From Acidobacteriota bacterium (GTDB lineage: Bacteria; Acidobacteriota; Terriglobia; UBA7540): a DNA stretch of 64,000 nt. The notes below the pieces were generated by a model, which saw only the letters and a list, made by a program, of their open reading frames with translations, did no database searches and was not told where the DNA came from. The stretch covers positions 1 through 64,000 of the forward strand of contig SCRD01000018.1 in assembly GCA_004298155.1 (NCBI GenBank). Reading direction: 5' to 3'. This document shows positions 36,507-46,764 of this stretch, piece by piece (the first letter of the stretch is position 1; every line of letters begins with the position of its first letter). A program made the translations under genes and the position numbers.

Positions 36507-37340
36507 TTACCGATTCTTCCACACGGGTTTGCGTTTTTCGAGAAGGGCGCGCAGGCCTTCCTGGGAATCTTCCAGCTCGAACAACTGGTTGAGGTAGATG
36601 TCCTGGGCTCGTTTGAGGGCTTCGGCAAAGGGCATCCAGGTGCCGTTGAAGATCACGCGCTTGAGCAATTGAAGAACGGGGCTGCTCTCATCGGTGATGC
36701 GACGGACCATGGCGTCGACAGTGGCTTCGAGGTCGGCGGGGGGGACGACGCGATTGACCAGGCCGATCTCAAGGGCCGTGCGGGCGTTGATGGGCTCGCC
36801 CGTCAGCAGAAATTCCATAGCGCGGCGCGGCCCGATCACTCGAGGATAGACCACCGCTCCGAGCGGGGGAAACACGCCCAGCTTGATTTCCGGCTGGCGG
36901 AACTGCGCGCGTTCACTGGCAATCACCAGATCGCAGAACGCCGCCAGTTCGGCGCCCGCCCCGGAGGCAACGCCGTCGACGACGGCGAGGACGGGTTTGG
37001 AAACGTCCATCATGGCGCGGAAAACGCTGTGGAAGGCGTCCATCATCTGGAAGACCAGTTGTTCCGTGTAACCTTCCACACCCAGCCCCATTGAGAAATA
37101 GCCTTCGCACTCGGCCGTGGATTCCAGAAGTATCAGCCGCACATCTTCCCGATGGTTAAGTCTCTCGATGGCTTCAGCCATCTCTTTGAGCATTTCGATG
37201 CTCATCACGTTCTGGGGAGGCCGGGCCATGGTGAGCCGCGCCACGGTGCTGGCATCATCCCAACGGATGAACTGGTAGCCTTTCTTCGGAGTTGTGGAAC
37301 TCGTCGCGTGGGTTGGCGGTTGTTGGGCTTCTTCCTGCAT
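36507..37340 (-). CDS. Enoyl-CoA hydratase/isomerase family protein
   Basis: A 277-residue crotonase-fold protein. The CoA-binding/oxyanion segment DGVASGAGAELAAFCDLVIAS, followed by FRQPEIKLGVFPPLGA, is the family signature. RPPQNVMSIEMLKEMAEAIERL is the usual N-terminal block. The residues that serve as catalytic Glu pair in mitochondrial hydratase are replaced: the first position is near GAGAELAAF and the second is Pro/Gly-rich (GVFPPLGA), so the reaction may differ (some dienoyl-CoA hydratases look like this). An extended Thr/Pro-rich N-terminus of ~20 residues precedes the domain. GGAGG stands 5 nt before the ATG. Alone on its strand. Confidence 0.88.
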   Translation of the reverse strand: MQEEAQQPPTHATSSTTPKKGYQFIRWDDASTVARLTMARPPQNVMSIEMLKEMAEAIERLNHREDVRLILLESTAECEGYFSMGLGVEGYTEQLVFQMMDAFHSVFRAMMDVSKPVLAVVDGVASGAGAELAAFCDLVIASERAQFRQPEIKLGVFPPLGAVVYPRVIGPRRAMEFLLTGEPINARTALEIGLVNRVVPPADLEATVDAMVRRITDESSPVLQLLKRVIFNGTWMPFAEALKRAQDIYLNQLFELEDSQEGLRALLEKRKPVWKNR

Positions 37341-37455
37341 CGCTGCCTCCAGGGCGTGCGCTCAGCGCCGCGCTCTCACTGCCTATTGATCGGCTGATTG
37401 GGTGGGTGACTTCAACACACTGTCCTTTTTGCAGCCCTTAATTTAAGATTGAGAA

Positions 37456-37950
37456 ATGACGTCCGCAGAAAAAAGAACCATGATACGCCGTGGAGTCGCC
37501 GTGCTTGCGGTATGCGCCGTGATGATGGCGGCCGCTCTGGCAGCCTCTGCCAGCCAGCCGATTTATAACGAGCAGGCCGACGCGCGCCGGGACGTCGCCG
37601 CCGCCATAGCGCAAGCATCGAAGACGGGCCGGAACGTGGTGCTGATTTTCGGCGCCAACTGGTGCCCGGACTGTCATGCGCTGGATGCGCAGATGCACAA
37701 GCCGGAGCTGGCCAGCCTGATCAGGCGGGACTACGTGGTGGTTGATATCGATGTGGGGCGGTTCGACAAGAACCTCGGTCTCGCCGAGAAATACGGCGTG
37801 CCCCTCAGCAAGGGGATCCCCGCTATCTCCGTGCTGGACCGCCATGGAAAGCTGCTCTACGCGCAGAGCCAGGGCCAGTTTGCCAACGCCCGCGCCATGC
37901 CTGCCCACGATTTTACGCAGTTCTTCCGCAAGTGGGAGCCGAAGCGATAG
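37456..37950 (+). CDS. Secreted thioredoxin-like protein
   Basis: A 164-residue protein with an N-terminal signal-peptide-like segment (IRRGVAVLAVCAVMMAAALAASASA-type, residues 10-33). The thioredoxin fold follows, with IFGANWCPDCHALDAQM containing the redox pair Cys70/Cys73 (CPDC) and GIPAISVLDRHGKLLY with the cis-proline. It is similar to the thioredoxin_7/DsbD-gamma-like group that keeps periplasmic thiols reduced or works in cytochrome c maturation. A second start at 37480 (MIRRGVAV) would give a shorter n-region. It is divergent from the enoyl-CoA hydratase and converges on mnmG. Confidence 0.88.
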   Translation: MTSAEKRTMIRRGVAVLAVCAVMMAAALAASASQPIYNEQADARRDVAAAIAQASKTGRNVVLIFGANWCPDCHALDAQMHKPELASLIRRDYVVVDIDVGRFDKNLGLAEKYGVPLSKGIPAISVLDRHGKLLYAQSQGQFANARAMPAHDFTQFFRKWEPKR

Positions 37951-38029
37951 CAGCGCGCTGTCTGCCAACCCCAAAACTCGCGACAATTGAAACGGCTGCA
38001 GATTTCTCCAAATGCCACCGGCCTCGCGG

Positions 38030-40042
38030 CTACGCCTGGGCCTGTTCCGCGCTACGGCGCTGGAAGATTTCAATATAGACGTTCACCAGTGATACGGCTG
38101 CGGGCGTGATGCCGGGGATGCGCAGCGCCTGGCCGAGAGTGAGCGGGCGGACCCGCGTGAATTTCTCCACCACTTCGCGCGAAAGTCCAGAGACCTTGCC
38201 GTAGTCAAACCACTCCGGGATGCGGCGCTGCTCGGCGCGCTTCATATGCTCGATGTGTTTTTCCTGCTGCGCCAGGTAGCCTTCATACTTGAGGTCGGTT
38301 TCGATGCGGCGCGCCTCTTCCCGCGCCATCAGCGATGCCGGCCCGTCACCGTCGCGGGCCGCGATGGGCTCGCTGCCGGACCGGCCCAGGCCCTCATTGA
38401 TCCATTCCATCAGGTCGTCGATGTTCAGTTCAGGCCGCTTCAGCAGTTGCGCACCTGTGAGTGGCGTTGGACTGCTGAACCGGCCGCCATCCATCAGCCC
38501 AAGCCGCGTGTAAATTTCGCGGCCGATGTTTGACTGCGAGTCGAGCCGGGTTTCGAGCAGCAGGCGCGTGGCCCGGGAAATCCGCTGCTGCTTGCGGAGA
38601 AAGTCGTCGTAATCCTTCTGCTTGATCGTACCGACCTCGAAGCCGGTGGGCATCAGGCGCTCGTCCGCGTTGTCAATGCGCAGATGCAGGCGAAACTCGG
38701 CGCGCGAGGTGAACATGCGGTAAGGTTCGTCCACGCCCTTGTTTACCAGGTCATCGATCAGGATTCCTGTGTAACCTTGCGTGCGCCCTATCACGAGCGG
38801 CTCGCGGCACTGGACCCGCAGCGCGGCGTTGATGCCCGCCATGATGCCCTGGCAGGCGGCTTCCTCGTACCCGGTGGTGCCGTTGATCTGCCCGGCCAGA
38901 AACAGGTTCTGGATCTTCTTGGTTTCGAGCCACGGGCGGAGTTCTGTCGGCTGGATCATGTCATACTCGATGGCGTAGCCTGGCCGGATCATCTCCGCCT
39001 TATCCAGCCCCGGAATTGACTTCACCATAGCCGCCTGGACGTCAATGGGCATCGAGGTTGACATGCCGTTCACGTAAATCTCATTGGTGTCCAGGCCCTC
39101 GGGCTCGAGGAAAAGCTGGTGGTGGGGCTTGTCCGGAAATTTCACGATCTTGTCTTCAATCGACGGGCAGTAGCGCGGGCCGATGCCCTTGATCTGCCCG
39201 GAGTAAAGCGGCGAGCGGTGGATGTTTTCCCGGATCACGCGATGCGTTTCATCATTGGTCAGGGCAATCCAGCAGACGGTCTGTTCCTGGGTGATGGCGC
39301 GGGTGCGGAAGCTGAAGGGAGTTGGCACGGGGTCGCCGGGCTGCACTTTGAATTGCGAAAAGTCGATGGTGCGGCGGTCGAGGCGCGGCGGGGTGCCAGT
39401 CTTCAGGCGGCCGACTTCAAATCCCATCCGGCGCAACGCCTCGCCGAGCATTACCGCCGGCGGCTCGCCGGAGCGTCCCGCCGCGTACTGCTGTTCGCCG
39501 CAATGGATGAGACCGTTGAGAAAAGTCCCCGTAGTGACCACCACGCCGCCGGCTTCAATGGTCCGGCCATCGCGTAGCAGGACGCCGCGAATGCGCTGCC
39601 GCGGCGCGCTGCCATCGGCCGCGGGCGAAAGAGAGTGCAAATCCTCCAGCACCAGGTCGATGACTTCCGCCTGCTTGATGCGCAGGTTCGGCTCCTGTTC
39701 AAGCACCTGGCGCATTTTGACACGATAGAGCTTTTTGTCTGCCTGGGCGCGCGGCGACCAGACGGCCGGGCCGCGACTGGTGTTCAGCAGCCGGAACTGG
39801 ATGCCCACGGCGTCTATCACTTCGCCCATCACGCCGCCCAGCGCGTCCACTTCGCGCACCAGGTGGCCCTTGGCGATTCCGCCCACGGCAGGGTTGCACG
39901 ACATCTGGCAGATCAGGTCAAGGTTGATGGTGCAGAGGGCGGTCTTCAGCCCCATGCGCGCCGAGGCCATGGCGGCTTCAGCGCCCGCGTGTCCTGCGCC
40001 TACCACAACCACGTCATATTTTTCTGTAAACGTAGAAAGCAT
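38030..40042 (-). CDS. mnmG: tRNA uridine 5-carboxymethylaminomethyl synthase MnmG
   Basis: A 670-residue FAD protein that, with MnmE, installs the cmnm5 group on U34 of tRNAs. The FAD-binding loop is [21 protein letters not shown] (residues ~11-31), followed by the diagnostic [43 protein letters not shown] and [19 protein letters not shown] are the other family blocks. The C-terminal helical domain for MnmE and tRNA binding is intact ([19 protein letters not shown]). Length is a little above the usual ~630. mnmE is not in the window. Upstream is a spacer with repeated CGGTTCGTT words. In many bacteria mnmG lies near oriC, but I see no DnaA-box cluster. Confidence 0.97.
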   Translation of the reverse strand: MLSTFTEKYDVVVVGAGHAGAEAAMASARMGLKTALCTINLDLICQMSCNPAVGGIAKGHLVREVDALGGVMGEVIDAVGIQFRLLNTSRGPAVWSPRAQADKKLYRVKMRQVLEQEPNLRIKQAEVIDLVLEDLHSLSPAADGSAPRQRIRGVLLRDGRTIEAGGVVVTTGTFLNGLIHCGEQQYAAGRSGEPPAVMLGEALRRMGFEVGRLKTGTPPRLDRRTIDFSQFKVQPGDPVPTPFSFRTRAITQEQTVCWIALTNDETHRVIRENIHRSPLYSGQIKGIGPRYCPSIEDKIVKFPDKPHHQLFLEPEGLDTNEIYVNGMSTSMPIDVQAAMVKSIPGLDKAEMIRPGYAIEYDMIQPTELRPWLETKKIQNLFLAGQINGTTGYEEAACQGIMAGINAALRVQCREPLVIGRTQGYTGILIDDLVNKGVDEPYRMFTSRAEFRLHLRIDNADERLMPTGFEVGTIKQKDYDDFLRKQQRISRATRLLLETRLDSQSNIGREIYTRLGLMDGGRFSSPTPLTGAQLLKRPELNIDDLMEWINEGLGRSGSEPIAARDGDGPASLMAREEARRIETDLKYEGYLAQQEKHIEHMKRAEQRRIPEWFDYGKVSGLSREVVEKFTRVRPLTLGQALRIPGITPAAVSLVNVYIEIFQRRSAEQAQA

Positions 40043-40724
40043 CGCCCCAGATTCCCGAAAGATATAAACGACTATTTTAGCAGGATGTCAGGATGGATTC
40101 ACCCTTGCCCGTATCGCAATGTCATCGCGGGACCGAACCTCGAGGCTGGATGTGCGGCGGGCGGGAATGTAGCCCCTTGGAGGCATGCCGCAGACAGGTC
40201 CGAATCTCCGGCTGACTTTTCGGTTCGTTCCGGTTCGTTTTTCAGGCCATCTAATGTTTTCAACAAGATCGGTAGCTTCGTTTTCGGTTCGTTCTAGCGT
40301 TTCTCCGGTTCGTTTTTAAAGCCGGTCATTTATTTTCAACAACTTCTCCGGTTCGTTTTTTAAAAAACGTGTTTTTTGTCCCACTTTGTATTCTGAAAAT
40401 CGTGCCTAGTATTGTTTCCAACAACTTACGGATATATAGCAAGGGCAGCTGGACTATTTATTATTTCATTTTTCTGCCGGCCCGGCTGCTTTCAGTCTGC
40501 CGCCAGCACACCCCGAAAGACTAGCATAATAGCCTCCGCTTGTCAAGGTAATCCTTGCGCAGCCCCGGAGAACGAAGTTATGAACTCTTAATTATGAAGG
40601 ATGAAGCAGATCACCCGGCCGCGGCGCCTCCAGCCTGTATTCCTCCGGGCTCCCAATTCCTGATTTCGATCCCCCATTCGCAAAGCACGAATCAACATTC
40701 GGGAATGGCGGGCTAAGCTCGCCG
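40043..40724. other. 682-bp spacer with CGGTTCGTT repeat cluster
   Basis: No gene is visible between mnmG and the ADOP gene. The region holds five CGGTTCGTT-type repeats (40221-40361), three TTT(T/C)CAACAA words (40257-40266, 40333-40342, 40415-40424) and an AT-rich stretch near 40361-40378. The right end has a hairpin repeat (40708-40728). Confidence 0.6.
40221..40361. repeat. Cluster of five CGGTTCGTT repeats
   Basis: Copies start at 40221, 40231, 40285, 40305 and 40348; the last two read ccggttcgttttt. Two of them belong to a longer ~45-bp imperfect direct repeat that ends in TTTTCAACAA. Read on the minus strand the word is AACGAACCG. I recall similar AAACGAACC words in intergenic regions of Acidobacteriota and Planctomycetota, where they create spurious small proteins; function is unknown. 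Confidence 0.65.
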
Positions 40725-40728
40725 CTAC
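40708..40728. repeat. Intergenic hairpin repeat at ADOP cassette left end
   Basis: The word gcgggctaagctcgccgcta is a near copy of the element found twice at 46765-46821. It forms a short stem around ctaa and overlaps the stop codon of the first ADOP gene. Confidence 0.55.
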
Positions 40729-43367
40729 TCGTAGCGGAGGGCAACCATGGGATCGACCCTGGCGGCGCGGCGGGCAGGGATGTAGCAGGCCAGCAAGGCG
40801 ACAGCGGCCAGAATCAGCGAGACCACGATGAACGTGAGCGGGTCGGTTGGCTTAACGCCATAGAGCAGGCTTGATAAAAACCGCGTCAGCGCAAGTGCTC
40901 CGGCAATGCCGATGGCCACCCCGGCCAGCACGAGCTTGAGGCCTTGCCCTAAGACCATCCTGAGGATTTCGCCCTTTTGGGCCCCAAGCGCCATGCGGAT
41001 GCCGATTTCGTTTGTGCGCTGCGCCACCGAGTACGAGACCAGGCCGAAGAGGCCAATCCCCGCGAGCAGCAATCCAAGCATGGCAAACAAGCCGGTCAGC
41101 ACCGCGTTGAATCTAGGCCGAGTGCGCAACTGACCGACCCGCGCATCAAGAGTCGAGATCTTTGCGGGCAGGGTTGAGTCCAGCGAAGAGATGGCGCCGC
41201 GCACCATGCTTGCGACACCGCTGGCTGCCAGCGGGCTCCGCACCAGAAAGAACGCGTGGCGCTGGAGGTCAGGGAAACCGTGCAGACCAAGGTCAGGAGC
41301 GTCCTTCCGCACAAGGTAGTATTCCGGGTCCGATTCCTGAATGATCCCTGCATTCTTCACATTTCCGGCGATCCCGACCACGTCGTACCAGGGCCCCGGC
41401 GGGGAAGTAAACTGCACGCGCCGGCCGACGGGGTCCTCCGCTGGAAACAGCCGGTCCGCCAGGCTTTTGCTCAATACGATGACATTCCCTTGTGAGCTTC
41501 GATCACTTGAGGCAAAACTGCGTCCTTCGATGATGGGTATGTCGAGCATCCTGAAGTAACCGGGAGTGACGGCCCGCCACGCGACCATTCCTCCCGTTCC
41601 CTTTTCGAACGGCGGATGGCCCTCAGGGTGAAGCACAAAAAACGGCATGCTATGTTCTGCGCCGGCGGGTGGCAGCGAGTCACTCAGCGCCACGCCTGTG
41701 ACGCCAGGCAGGGCGCTGAGCCGGGTTTCAAGGCGATCAAAAAATCCAGCCGCTTCTCCTGGCCGGAGGAAGGCTTGCCTGCCGAGGGCGACTTCTGCCG
41801 TGACAACGTGGCTGGTATCCATCCCCAGGGGAATATTCTCAATGTTTCGCAACGTGCGCAGCAGCAGGCCGGCGCCCGCGAGCAGCACAACCGACACTGC
41901 AACCTGCGCAGCCACCAGCGCCGACCGGAGTCTCCGGCGAAGCGAACCTGTGGTGCGGCTGCCGAGAAGCAGCTGGGCTGGCGGAATGGCCAATGAGGCC
42001 CCCATGCCGCACAAAACGCCGGAAAACAGCGACATTCCTGTAATGAAAAGGACCCCAGGCAGCCCCAGATGCGCCTGCTCGATGCGCGGGATCCCTGCCG
42101 GCGCCAGCGCGACTGAAACGCGCAGCAGGAGGAACCCCAGCCCCAGGCCGGCAATGCCGCCTCCCAGACCGAGCAGGGTGCTTTCAATGAGCCGCAGTTG
42201 CGCCAGCCGCCGGCGCCCGGCGCCCAGGGCCGAGCGCACCGCAAGCTCACGCTGGCGGACCTCGGCGCGGGCCAGCAACAGGTTCGCCACATTCGCGGTG
42301 GCGAGCAGAAGCAGAGCGAGCGTGGCCCCGAAAAGGACCCACAGGGCCTGGCGGACGGGGCCCACCTGGTCCTCGCGAACCGGGACGATCCCCAGGCGGA
42401 TCTCTTTGCGGAACATCGGAGGCGCGGACTGGATGAACTGCTGAAGGAACGGCTGAAGCTGCGCGCCGGCCTGGGCAATGCTCACTCCGGGTTTCAGCCG
42501 CGCATAGGCCCGCAGTGCAACTCCCGGGTTTTCGCCGCGCGCAGACGGCGGCAACTTTTCCGGCAGGACGATGTCCACGCGGGCCAGGGTGGGCCATTCG
42601 AAATCACCCGGCAGGATGCCGACAACTCTTGTCGGATTCCCGTCGATGGATAGCAGTTGCCCAAGGGCAGCGGGATTGCTTCCGAAGCGGCTTCGCCACA
42701 TGCCGTAAGAGATCAGACACACCGGCGGGGCGCCGGGCAGGTCCTCCTGGAAAGTGAAATTCCGCCCGAAAGCGGGACGGATGCCAAAAGTGGGCAGGAA
42801 AGTCGACTCCACCTGAGCGCAGTCCATTCGCTGCGCTTCGGGCGCCGCGATGTCACACCCTTGCACGCCCGGCATCCATGAGGCCATGGATTCAAAGGGG
42901 GTTTGTTCATGGCGCAAGCCAAGGTAGGTGAAGCCAAAGATAAATGGGCGGGAATCGAGTGCTGGAACAACTACTCCGAACATGACCAGGCGCTCAGCGT
43001 GAGGGTAGGGCAGCGGATGTATCAGGTTGCGGTAGAGCACGCTGAAAATGGCGGCATTGGCTCCGATGCCGAGTGCGAGAGTGCCGATGGCCACGGCTGT
43101 GAACCCTGCGTTGCGGCGGAGCTGGCGCAGGCCGAAGCGTATATCCTGAGCGAGCTCGCTGATGAAGCGCATGCCCCAGGTGTCGCGGCATTCTTCTTTC
43201 ACCTGTCCCATGTTTCCGAACTTGCGCAACGCCGCGTAGCGGGCTTCTTCTGCGCTCATGCCACGGGCGATGTTATGCTCGGCCTGCTTTTCAAGATGGA
43301 AGCGGAGTTCGTCGTCCATTTCCTGCTCGGCGCGGCTTTTGTGGAACAGTGCACGCAGGTTCAACAT
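40725..43367 (-). CDS. ADOP-family MacB/FtsX-like permease
   Basis: An 880-residue 'acidobacterial duplicated orphan permease'. It starts [20 protein letters not shown] and RFHLEKQ, then the soluble [21 protein letters not shown] segment that marks the family. Two MacB-type units follow, each with a membrane segment, a periplasmic domain (PCD) and three FtsX helices; the first FtsX block includes ALWVLFGATLALLLLATANVANLLLARA, and the last reads [26 protein letters not shown] with the C-terminal [15 protein letters not shown]. No ABC ATPase is encoded next to it ('orphan'). Cargo unknown. The start at 43367 has GGAGG 5 nt upstream; an ATG 3 nt earlier is also possible. Confidence 0.93.
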   Translation of the reverse strand: MLNLRALFHKSRAEQEMDDELRFHLEKQAEHNIARGMSAEEARYAALRKFGNMGQVKEECRDTWGMRFISELAQDIRFGLRQLRRNAGFTAVAIGTLALGIGANAAIFSVLYRNLIHPLPYPHAERLVMFGVVVPALDSRPFIFGFTYLGLRHEQTPFESMASWMPGVQGCDIAAPEAQRMDCAQVESTFLPTFGIRPAFGRNFTFQEDLPGAPPVCLISYGMWRSRFGSNPAALGQLLSIDGNPTRVVGILPGDFEWPTLARVDIVLPEKLPPSARGENPGVALRAYARLKPGVSIAQAGAQLQPFLQQFIQSAPPMFRKEIRLGIVPVREDQVGPVRQALWVLFGATLALLLLATANVANLLLARAEVRQRELAVRSALGAGRRRLAQLRLIESTLLGLGGGIAGLGLGFLLLRVSVALAPAGIPRIEQAHLGLPGVLFITGMSLFSGVLCGMGASLAIPPAQLLLGSRTTGSLRRRLRSALVAAQVAVSVVLLAGAGLLLRTLRNIENIPLGMDTSHVVTAEVALGRQAFLRPGEAAGFFDRLETRLSALPGVTGVALSDSLPPAGAEHSMPFFVLHPEGHPPFEKGTGGMVAWRAVTPGYFRMLDIPIIEGRSFASSDRSSQGNVIVLSKSLADRLFPAEDPVGRRVQFTSPPGPWYDVVGIAGNVKNAGIIQESDPEYYLVRKDAPDLGLHGFPDLQRHAFFLVRSPLAASGVASMVRGAISSLDSTLPAKISTLDARVGQLRTRPRFNAVLTGLFAMLGLLLAGIGLFGLVSYSVAQRTNEIGIRMALGAQKGEILRMVLGQGLKLVLAGVAIGIAGALALTRFLSSLLYGVKPTDPLTFIVVSLILAAVALLACYIPARRAARVDPMVALRYE

Positions 43368-43409
43368 CATGACCTCCAGGTCCCTCACCCGGCCGCTAGC
43401 GCGTCCACC

Positions 43410-43479
43410 CTCTCCCAGAGGGCGAGGGTTATGAATTGTAATACGCGCGGCGCGGCCACGCTCTCCCACAGGGCGAGGG
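43410..43479. repeat. Pair of 19-bp direct repeats
   Basis: ctctcccagagggcgaggg at 43410-43428 recurs at 43461-43479 with one mismatch. The copies can form small hairpins. They lie between the PadR gene and the first ADOP gene and are of the kind of intergenic repeat common in GC-rich genomes. Confidence 0.6.
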
Positions 43480-43512
43480 CCGGTGAACCCGATTCGGCCG
43501 CAAGTTCACTCG

Positions 43513-43842
43513 TCAGGCGGTCTTGAGAACGTGGGCGATGGCGGCGGAGAGGCGCGTCCAGTTGGAAGTTTCGCGCTCGAGCTGTCTGCGGCCGCTCGCA
43601 GTGAGCCGATAATATTTGGCCCGGCGGTTATTTTCCGAGGCTCCCCACTCCGCTGCAATCCAGCCCTGCTGCTCGAGGCGATAGAGCGCCGGATAGAGCG
43701 AGCCCTGCTGTACCTGCAGCACATCCTTCGAGATTTGCTGGATGCGCTGCGCGATACCCCAGCCGTGCATTGGCTCGAGCACCAGCGTTTTGAGAATCAG
43801 CAGGTCGAGGGTGCCCTGCAGCAGATCAATCGACTTGCCCAT
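43513..43842 (-). CDS. PadR-family transcriptional regulator
   Basis: A 109-residue winged-helix protein. [28 protein letters not shown] is the PadR start, followed by [17 protein letters not shown] (recognition helix and wing) and [14 protein letters not shown]. The ending helix is short, as in the PadR-s1 group. PadR genes are typically found next to ADOP permeases in Acidobacteriota and probably control them. It sits between the two ADOP genes of this cassette on the same strand, about 120 bp from the second. GAGGTG precedes the ATG. Confidence 0.95.
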   Translation of the reverse strand: MGKSIDLLQGTLDLLILKTLVLEPMHGWGIAQRIQQISKDVLQVQQGSLYPALYRLEQQGWIAAEWGASENNRRAKYYRLTASGRRQLERETSNWTRLSAAIAHVLKTA

Positions 43843-43851
43843 TTTTGCACC

Positions 43852-43908
43852 TCAGGGGCTGAAGCCCCTTAAAGCAGCCACGTCATGCGGCACGAGTAAA
43901 CTCGTGCC
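43852..43908. repeat. Double-hairpin intergenic repeat
   Basis: aggggct-ga-agcccct, then after a short spacer ggcacgag-taaa-ctcgtgcc (43889-43908, 8-bp perfect stem). This two-hairpin arrangement in the PadR/ADOP gap resembles dispersed acidobacterial repeats I recall; it may also act as a transcription terminator. The degenerate 7-mer run at 43931-43955 follows. Confidence 0.55.
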
Positions 43909-43930
43909 CTTTCTCGAAAACCCGCCGTCC

Positions 43931-43955
43931 TGTCCACTGACCACTTATCACTTAC
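43931..43955. repeat. Degenerate 7-mer repeat, second copy
   Basis: tgtccactgaccacttatca shows the same kind of imperfect seven-base periodicity as 2826-2855. It abuts the 3' end of the second ADOP gene. Confidence 0.5.
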
Positions 43956-43962
43956 CCTTGCC

Positions 43963-46722
43963 TCATTCGTACCTTAGCGCCACCATGGGATCGACTTTGG
44001 CCGCGCGGCGGGCGGGGATATAGCAGGCCGCGAGCGCCACGACGATTAAAATAATCGGGACGGCTACGAACGTGAGCGGGTCGGTTGGCTTAACGCCATA
44101 GAGCAGGCTGGCGAGAAACCGCGTGAGCGCCAGCGCACCCACAATACCGATAGCCACGCCCAGCAACGCCAGCCCGAGTCCCTGGCTGATGACCAACCTC
44201 AGCACCTCTTTACGTTCCGCCCCCAGCGCCATGCGGATGCCGATCTCGCGAGTACGCTGAGCCACCGAGAATGCCATCACGCCGTAAATCCCAATCGTTG
44301 CCAGTGCCAGCGCGATCGCTGCGAAAATCCCGAGCAGAAACATGTTAAATCGCCTTGGCGCCAACGACTCGGACAAAGTCTGCTCGAGCGTGGCCACGTG
44401 GTAGAGCGGCTGGCCGGGATCGGTTGCCCTTACCTGGGCGCGCACGGCGGAGACGATGCTGTCCGGGTCAGCGGCTGTGCGGACGGCAAGCTGCATGGAG
44501 TCGCCCGGCAACTGAAAGTAGGGCAAGTAGAACTCGGCCTCGATGTCCTGGCTCAACCCTTCGTGGCGGGTGTTACCTACTACGCCGACCACGGTCAGAT
44601 TACCTGCGACCTGCTTGCCGATGGGATCCTCCGTCGGCCAAAGGCGGCGCGCCAAAGCCTCATTTACCACCGCAACTTTCCGTGCCTGCTCGTTGTCGTG
44701 GTCCGTGAAGGTGCGGCCTTTGAGCACCGGAATGCCAAGCGTATAAAAATAGCCCGGGCTCACCCTGAGCATCATCATGGCGGTCGAGCTCGAGAGCGCC
44801 TCCCCTGGCAGAAGGCGGCGGGGGGACATCATCAGGAAGCCCTGATAAGGACTGAGCGGCAGAGAATCAGCGAGGGCCGCCGACCGAACGCCCGGCAAAG
44901 ACTCGACGCGGCGCAGGACTTGCGAGAAGAACTCCGACTTTTGACGGCGCGTGGGATAACGCGAGTCCGTAAGGCTAAGCTCCATGGTAAGCACGCGCTC
45001 CGGCGCGAAGCCGGGATTGACCTGGAGGAGGCGATAAAAGCTATTGATGAGCAGGCTGGCGCCGATCAGCAGCACCAGCGCGAGGGAGATCTCGGCCACG
45101 GCCAGCGCTCCCCGAAGCCACCCGCGGCGGCCGGCGGGGCTTGCCACCTGAGCGCCTTCCTTGAGTCCTTCAGCAAGGTCGGGACGCGTGACCGTAATTG
45201 CAGGCGCAAGGCCGAACAGGATTCCAGTAAAAACCGAGGCGGCCAGGGCAAAAAGCAGAACGTTGCCATCCATTTTCGGAGTCGCCACAGCCAGGATGCC
45301 GCCTCCGGCGTCCGCCGGGATGAGTCGCACAATGACACTGACGCCCCATGCCGCAAGCAGCAACCCCGCCATGCCCCCCGCCACCGCCAGTGTAAGACTC
45401 TCCGCCAGGAGCTGCCGAACCAGGCGCCAGCGCCCCGCACCAAGCGCGGCCCGCAAAGCAACCTCGCGCGTCCGTGCCGAAGCTCTGGTGAGCATCAGGT
45501 TGGCAACGTTGGCGCAAGCGATCAGCAACACCAGGCCGACTGCCCCGAGCAAGATCAGCATGGCCGGGCGCAGGTTCCCTGCAAGGTGTTCGGCGAGGGG
45601 CGCCACTTTGATCTCGCTTGCCGGCGGAGCCATGTCCGGGGGACCTGAAGTGCTGCGGCGCAACCGGCTACCGGGACCTCGATTCGTCATTGCACGGCCT
45701 TGGCCGCCACCGCCTTCGGCCAGCATGGGCCCGCCGGACGGCTGCGCTCGTTTCCGGATTTCATCCAGGTCGGCCCGGGCGGCAGCGAGGGAGATGCCGG
45801 GCTTCAGCCGGCCAATAATCAGAACGTGCCTTTGCGCGATGCGAAGCCGTTCCTGGGTCTCGTTGAGGGCCAGGGGCATCAGGATTTGCGCATCTGAATC
45901 CCCTGGGAAGCGGAAGCTGGCCGGCATCACACCGATAACCGTGTAGGGCGCCGCGTCCAGGTTCACCGCATCTCCCAGCACGTTAGGGTCGGAGCCAAAA
46001 TACTGCTGCCAGAAGGAGTGCATCAGGACCACCACGTGGGGCCCGCCCGGCTGGTCCTCATTCTCGGTGAAGGCCCGCCCGAGTTGTGGCTCCACGCCCA
46101 GAGTGGCGAAGAAACTGGCGCTTTCGAACGCGCTATGGATCCGCGCCGTCGTGCCACGACCGGTGAGATTGAAGTCCGCGGACCCGCCGCCTGACCCCGA
46201 GCCCTCGCGCAGGCTGCCACGATAGACCGTGTCGTAGGCGGCGATGCGGTCCAGGGTGTGGTTCTGATCTTTCCAATCGACGTAATCTCCGCCACTGGCA
46301 ACTTCAGACTTAAGCGCCGGGACCGATTCGGCAATCCACACCAGACGGGCGCTCTGCGAATAGGGCAGCGGCCGCAGCACCACGGCGTTCACAACGCTGA
46401 AAATCGCCGTATTGGCGCCAATGCCCAGGGCGAGAGTGAGAACGGCGACGGCCGTGAATCCGGGATTGCGGCGCAATCGGCGCAGGCCGTAGCGCACATC
46501 CTGCAGAATTTCATTGATCATGCGCGCTCCCCAACTGTCGCGGCATTCTTCTTTCACCTGCCCCATGTTTCCGAACTTACGCAGCGCCGCATAGCGCGCT
46601 TCTTTCGCGCTCATGCCCTGGGCAATGTACTGCTCGACCTGCTTTTCAAGATGAAAGCGCAGCTCGTCATCCATTTCCTGCTCGGCGCGATTTTTGCGAA
46701 ACAGTGCACGCAGGTTGAACAT
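43963..46722 (-). CDS. ADOP-family MacB/FtsX-like permease
   Basis: A 919-residue paralogue of the protein at 40725-43367, with the same start ([20 protein letters not shown]) and the [21 protein letters not shown] segment. The first PCD domain holds a Gly/Ser-rich loop ([15 protein letters not shown], ~175-190) and a Gly/Arg-rich stretch ([20 protein letters not shown]) absent from its partner. The FtsX blocks are intact, ending [15 protein letters not shown]. No ATPase gene is adjacent. The two ADOPs differ throughout the periplasmic domains, so they are not a recent duplication. The PadR gene follows after 120 bp. GGAG stands 6 nt before the ATG. Confidence 0.93.
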   Translation of the reverse strand: MFNLRALFRKNRAEQEMDDELRFHLEKQVEQYIAQGMSAKEARYAALRKFGNMGQVKEECRDSWGARMINEILQDVRYGLRRLRRNPGFTAVAVLTLALGIGANTAIFSVVNAVVLRPLPYSQSARLVWIAESVPALKSEVASGGDYVDWKDQNHTLDRIAAYDTVYRGSLREGSGSGGGSADFNLTGRGTTARIHSAFESASFFATLGVEPQLGRAFTENEDQPGGPHVVVLMHSFWQQYFGSDPNVLGDAVNLDAAPYTVIGVMPASFRFPGDSDAQILMPLALNETQERLRIAQRHVLIIGRLKPGISLAAARADLDEIRKRAQPSGGPMLAEGGGGQGRAMTNRGPGSRLRRSTSGPPDMAPPASEIKVAPLAEHLAGNLRPAMLILLGAVGLVLLIACANVANLMLTRASARTREVALRAALGAGRWRLVRQLLAESLTLAVAGGMAGLLLAAWGVSVIVRLIPADAGGGILAVATPKMDGNVLLFALAASVFTGILFGLAPAITVTRPDLAEGLKEGAQVASPAGRRGWLRGALAVAEISLALVLLIGASLLINSFYRLLQVNPGFAPERVLTMELSLTDSRYPTRRQKSEFFSQVLRRVESLPGVRSAALADSLPLSPYQGFLMMSPRRLLPGEALSSSTAMMMLRVSPGYFYTLGIPVLKGRTFTDHDNEQARKVAVVNEALARRLWPTEDPIGKQVAGNLTVVGVVGNTRHEGLSQDIEAEFYLPYFQLPGDSMQLAVRTAADPDSIVSAVRAQVRATDPGQPLYHVATLEQTLSESLAPRRFNMFLLGIFAAIALALATIGIYGVMAFSVAQRTREIGIRMALGAERKEVLRLVISQGLGLALLGVAIGIVGALALTRFLASLLYGVKPTDPLTFVAVPIILIVVALAACYIPARRAAKVDPMVALRYE

Positions 46723-46764
46723 GGGTTTCTCCGCAATGTAGAGGCGGCTTTACGCCGGTATTGG

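Noticed and set aside
40221-40361. CRISPR array
   Set aside because: The repeated words are only 9-13 bp with irregular spacing, and there are no cas genes.
40043-40724. Chromosomal replication origin next to mnmG
   Set aside because: No TTATCCACA-type DnaA-box cluster and no dnaA/dnaN or parAB neighbours; the repeats present are of another type.
43963-46722. Recent duplication of the two ADOP genes
   Set aside because: The signature ends are alike, but the periplasmic domains differ throughout and have different insertions, so they are old paralogues.
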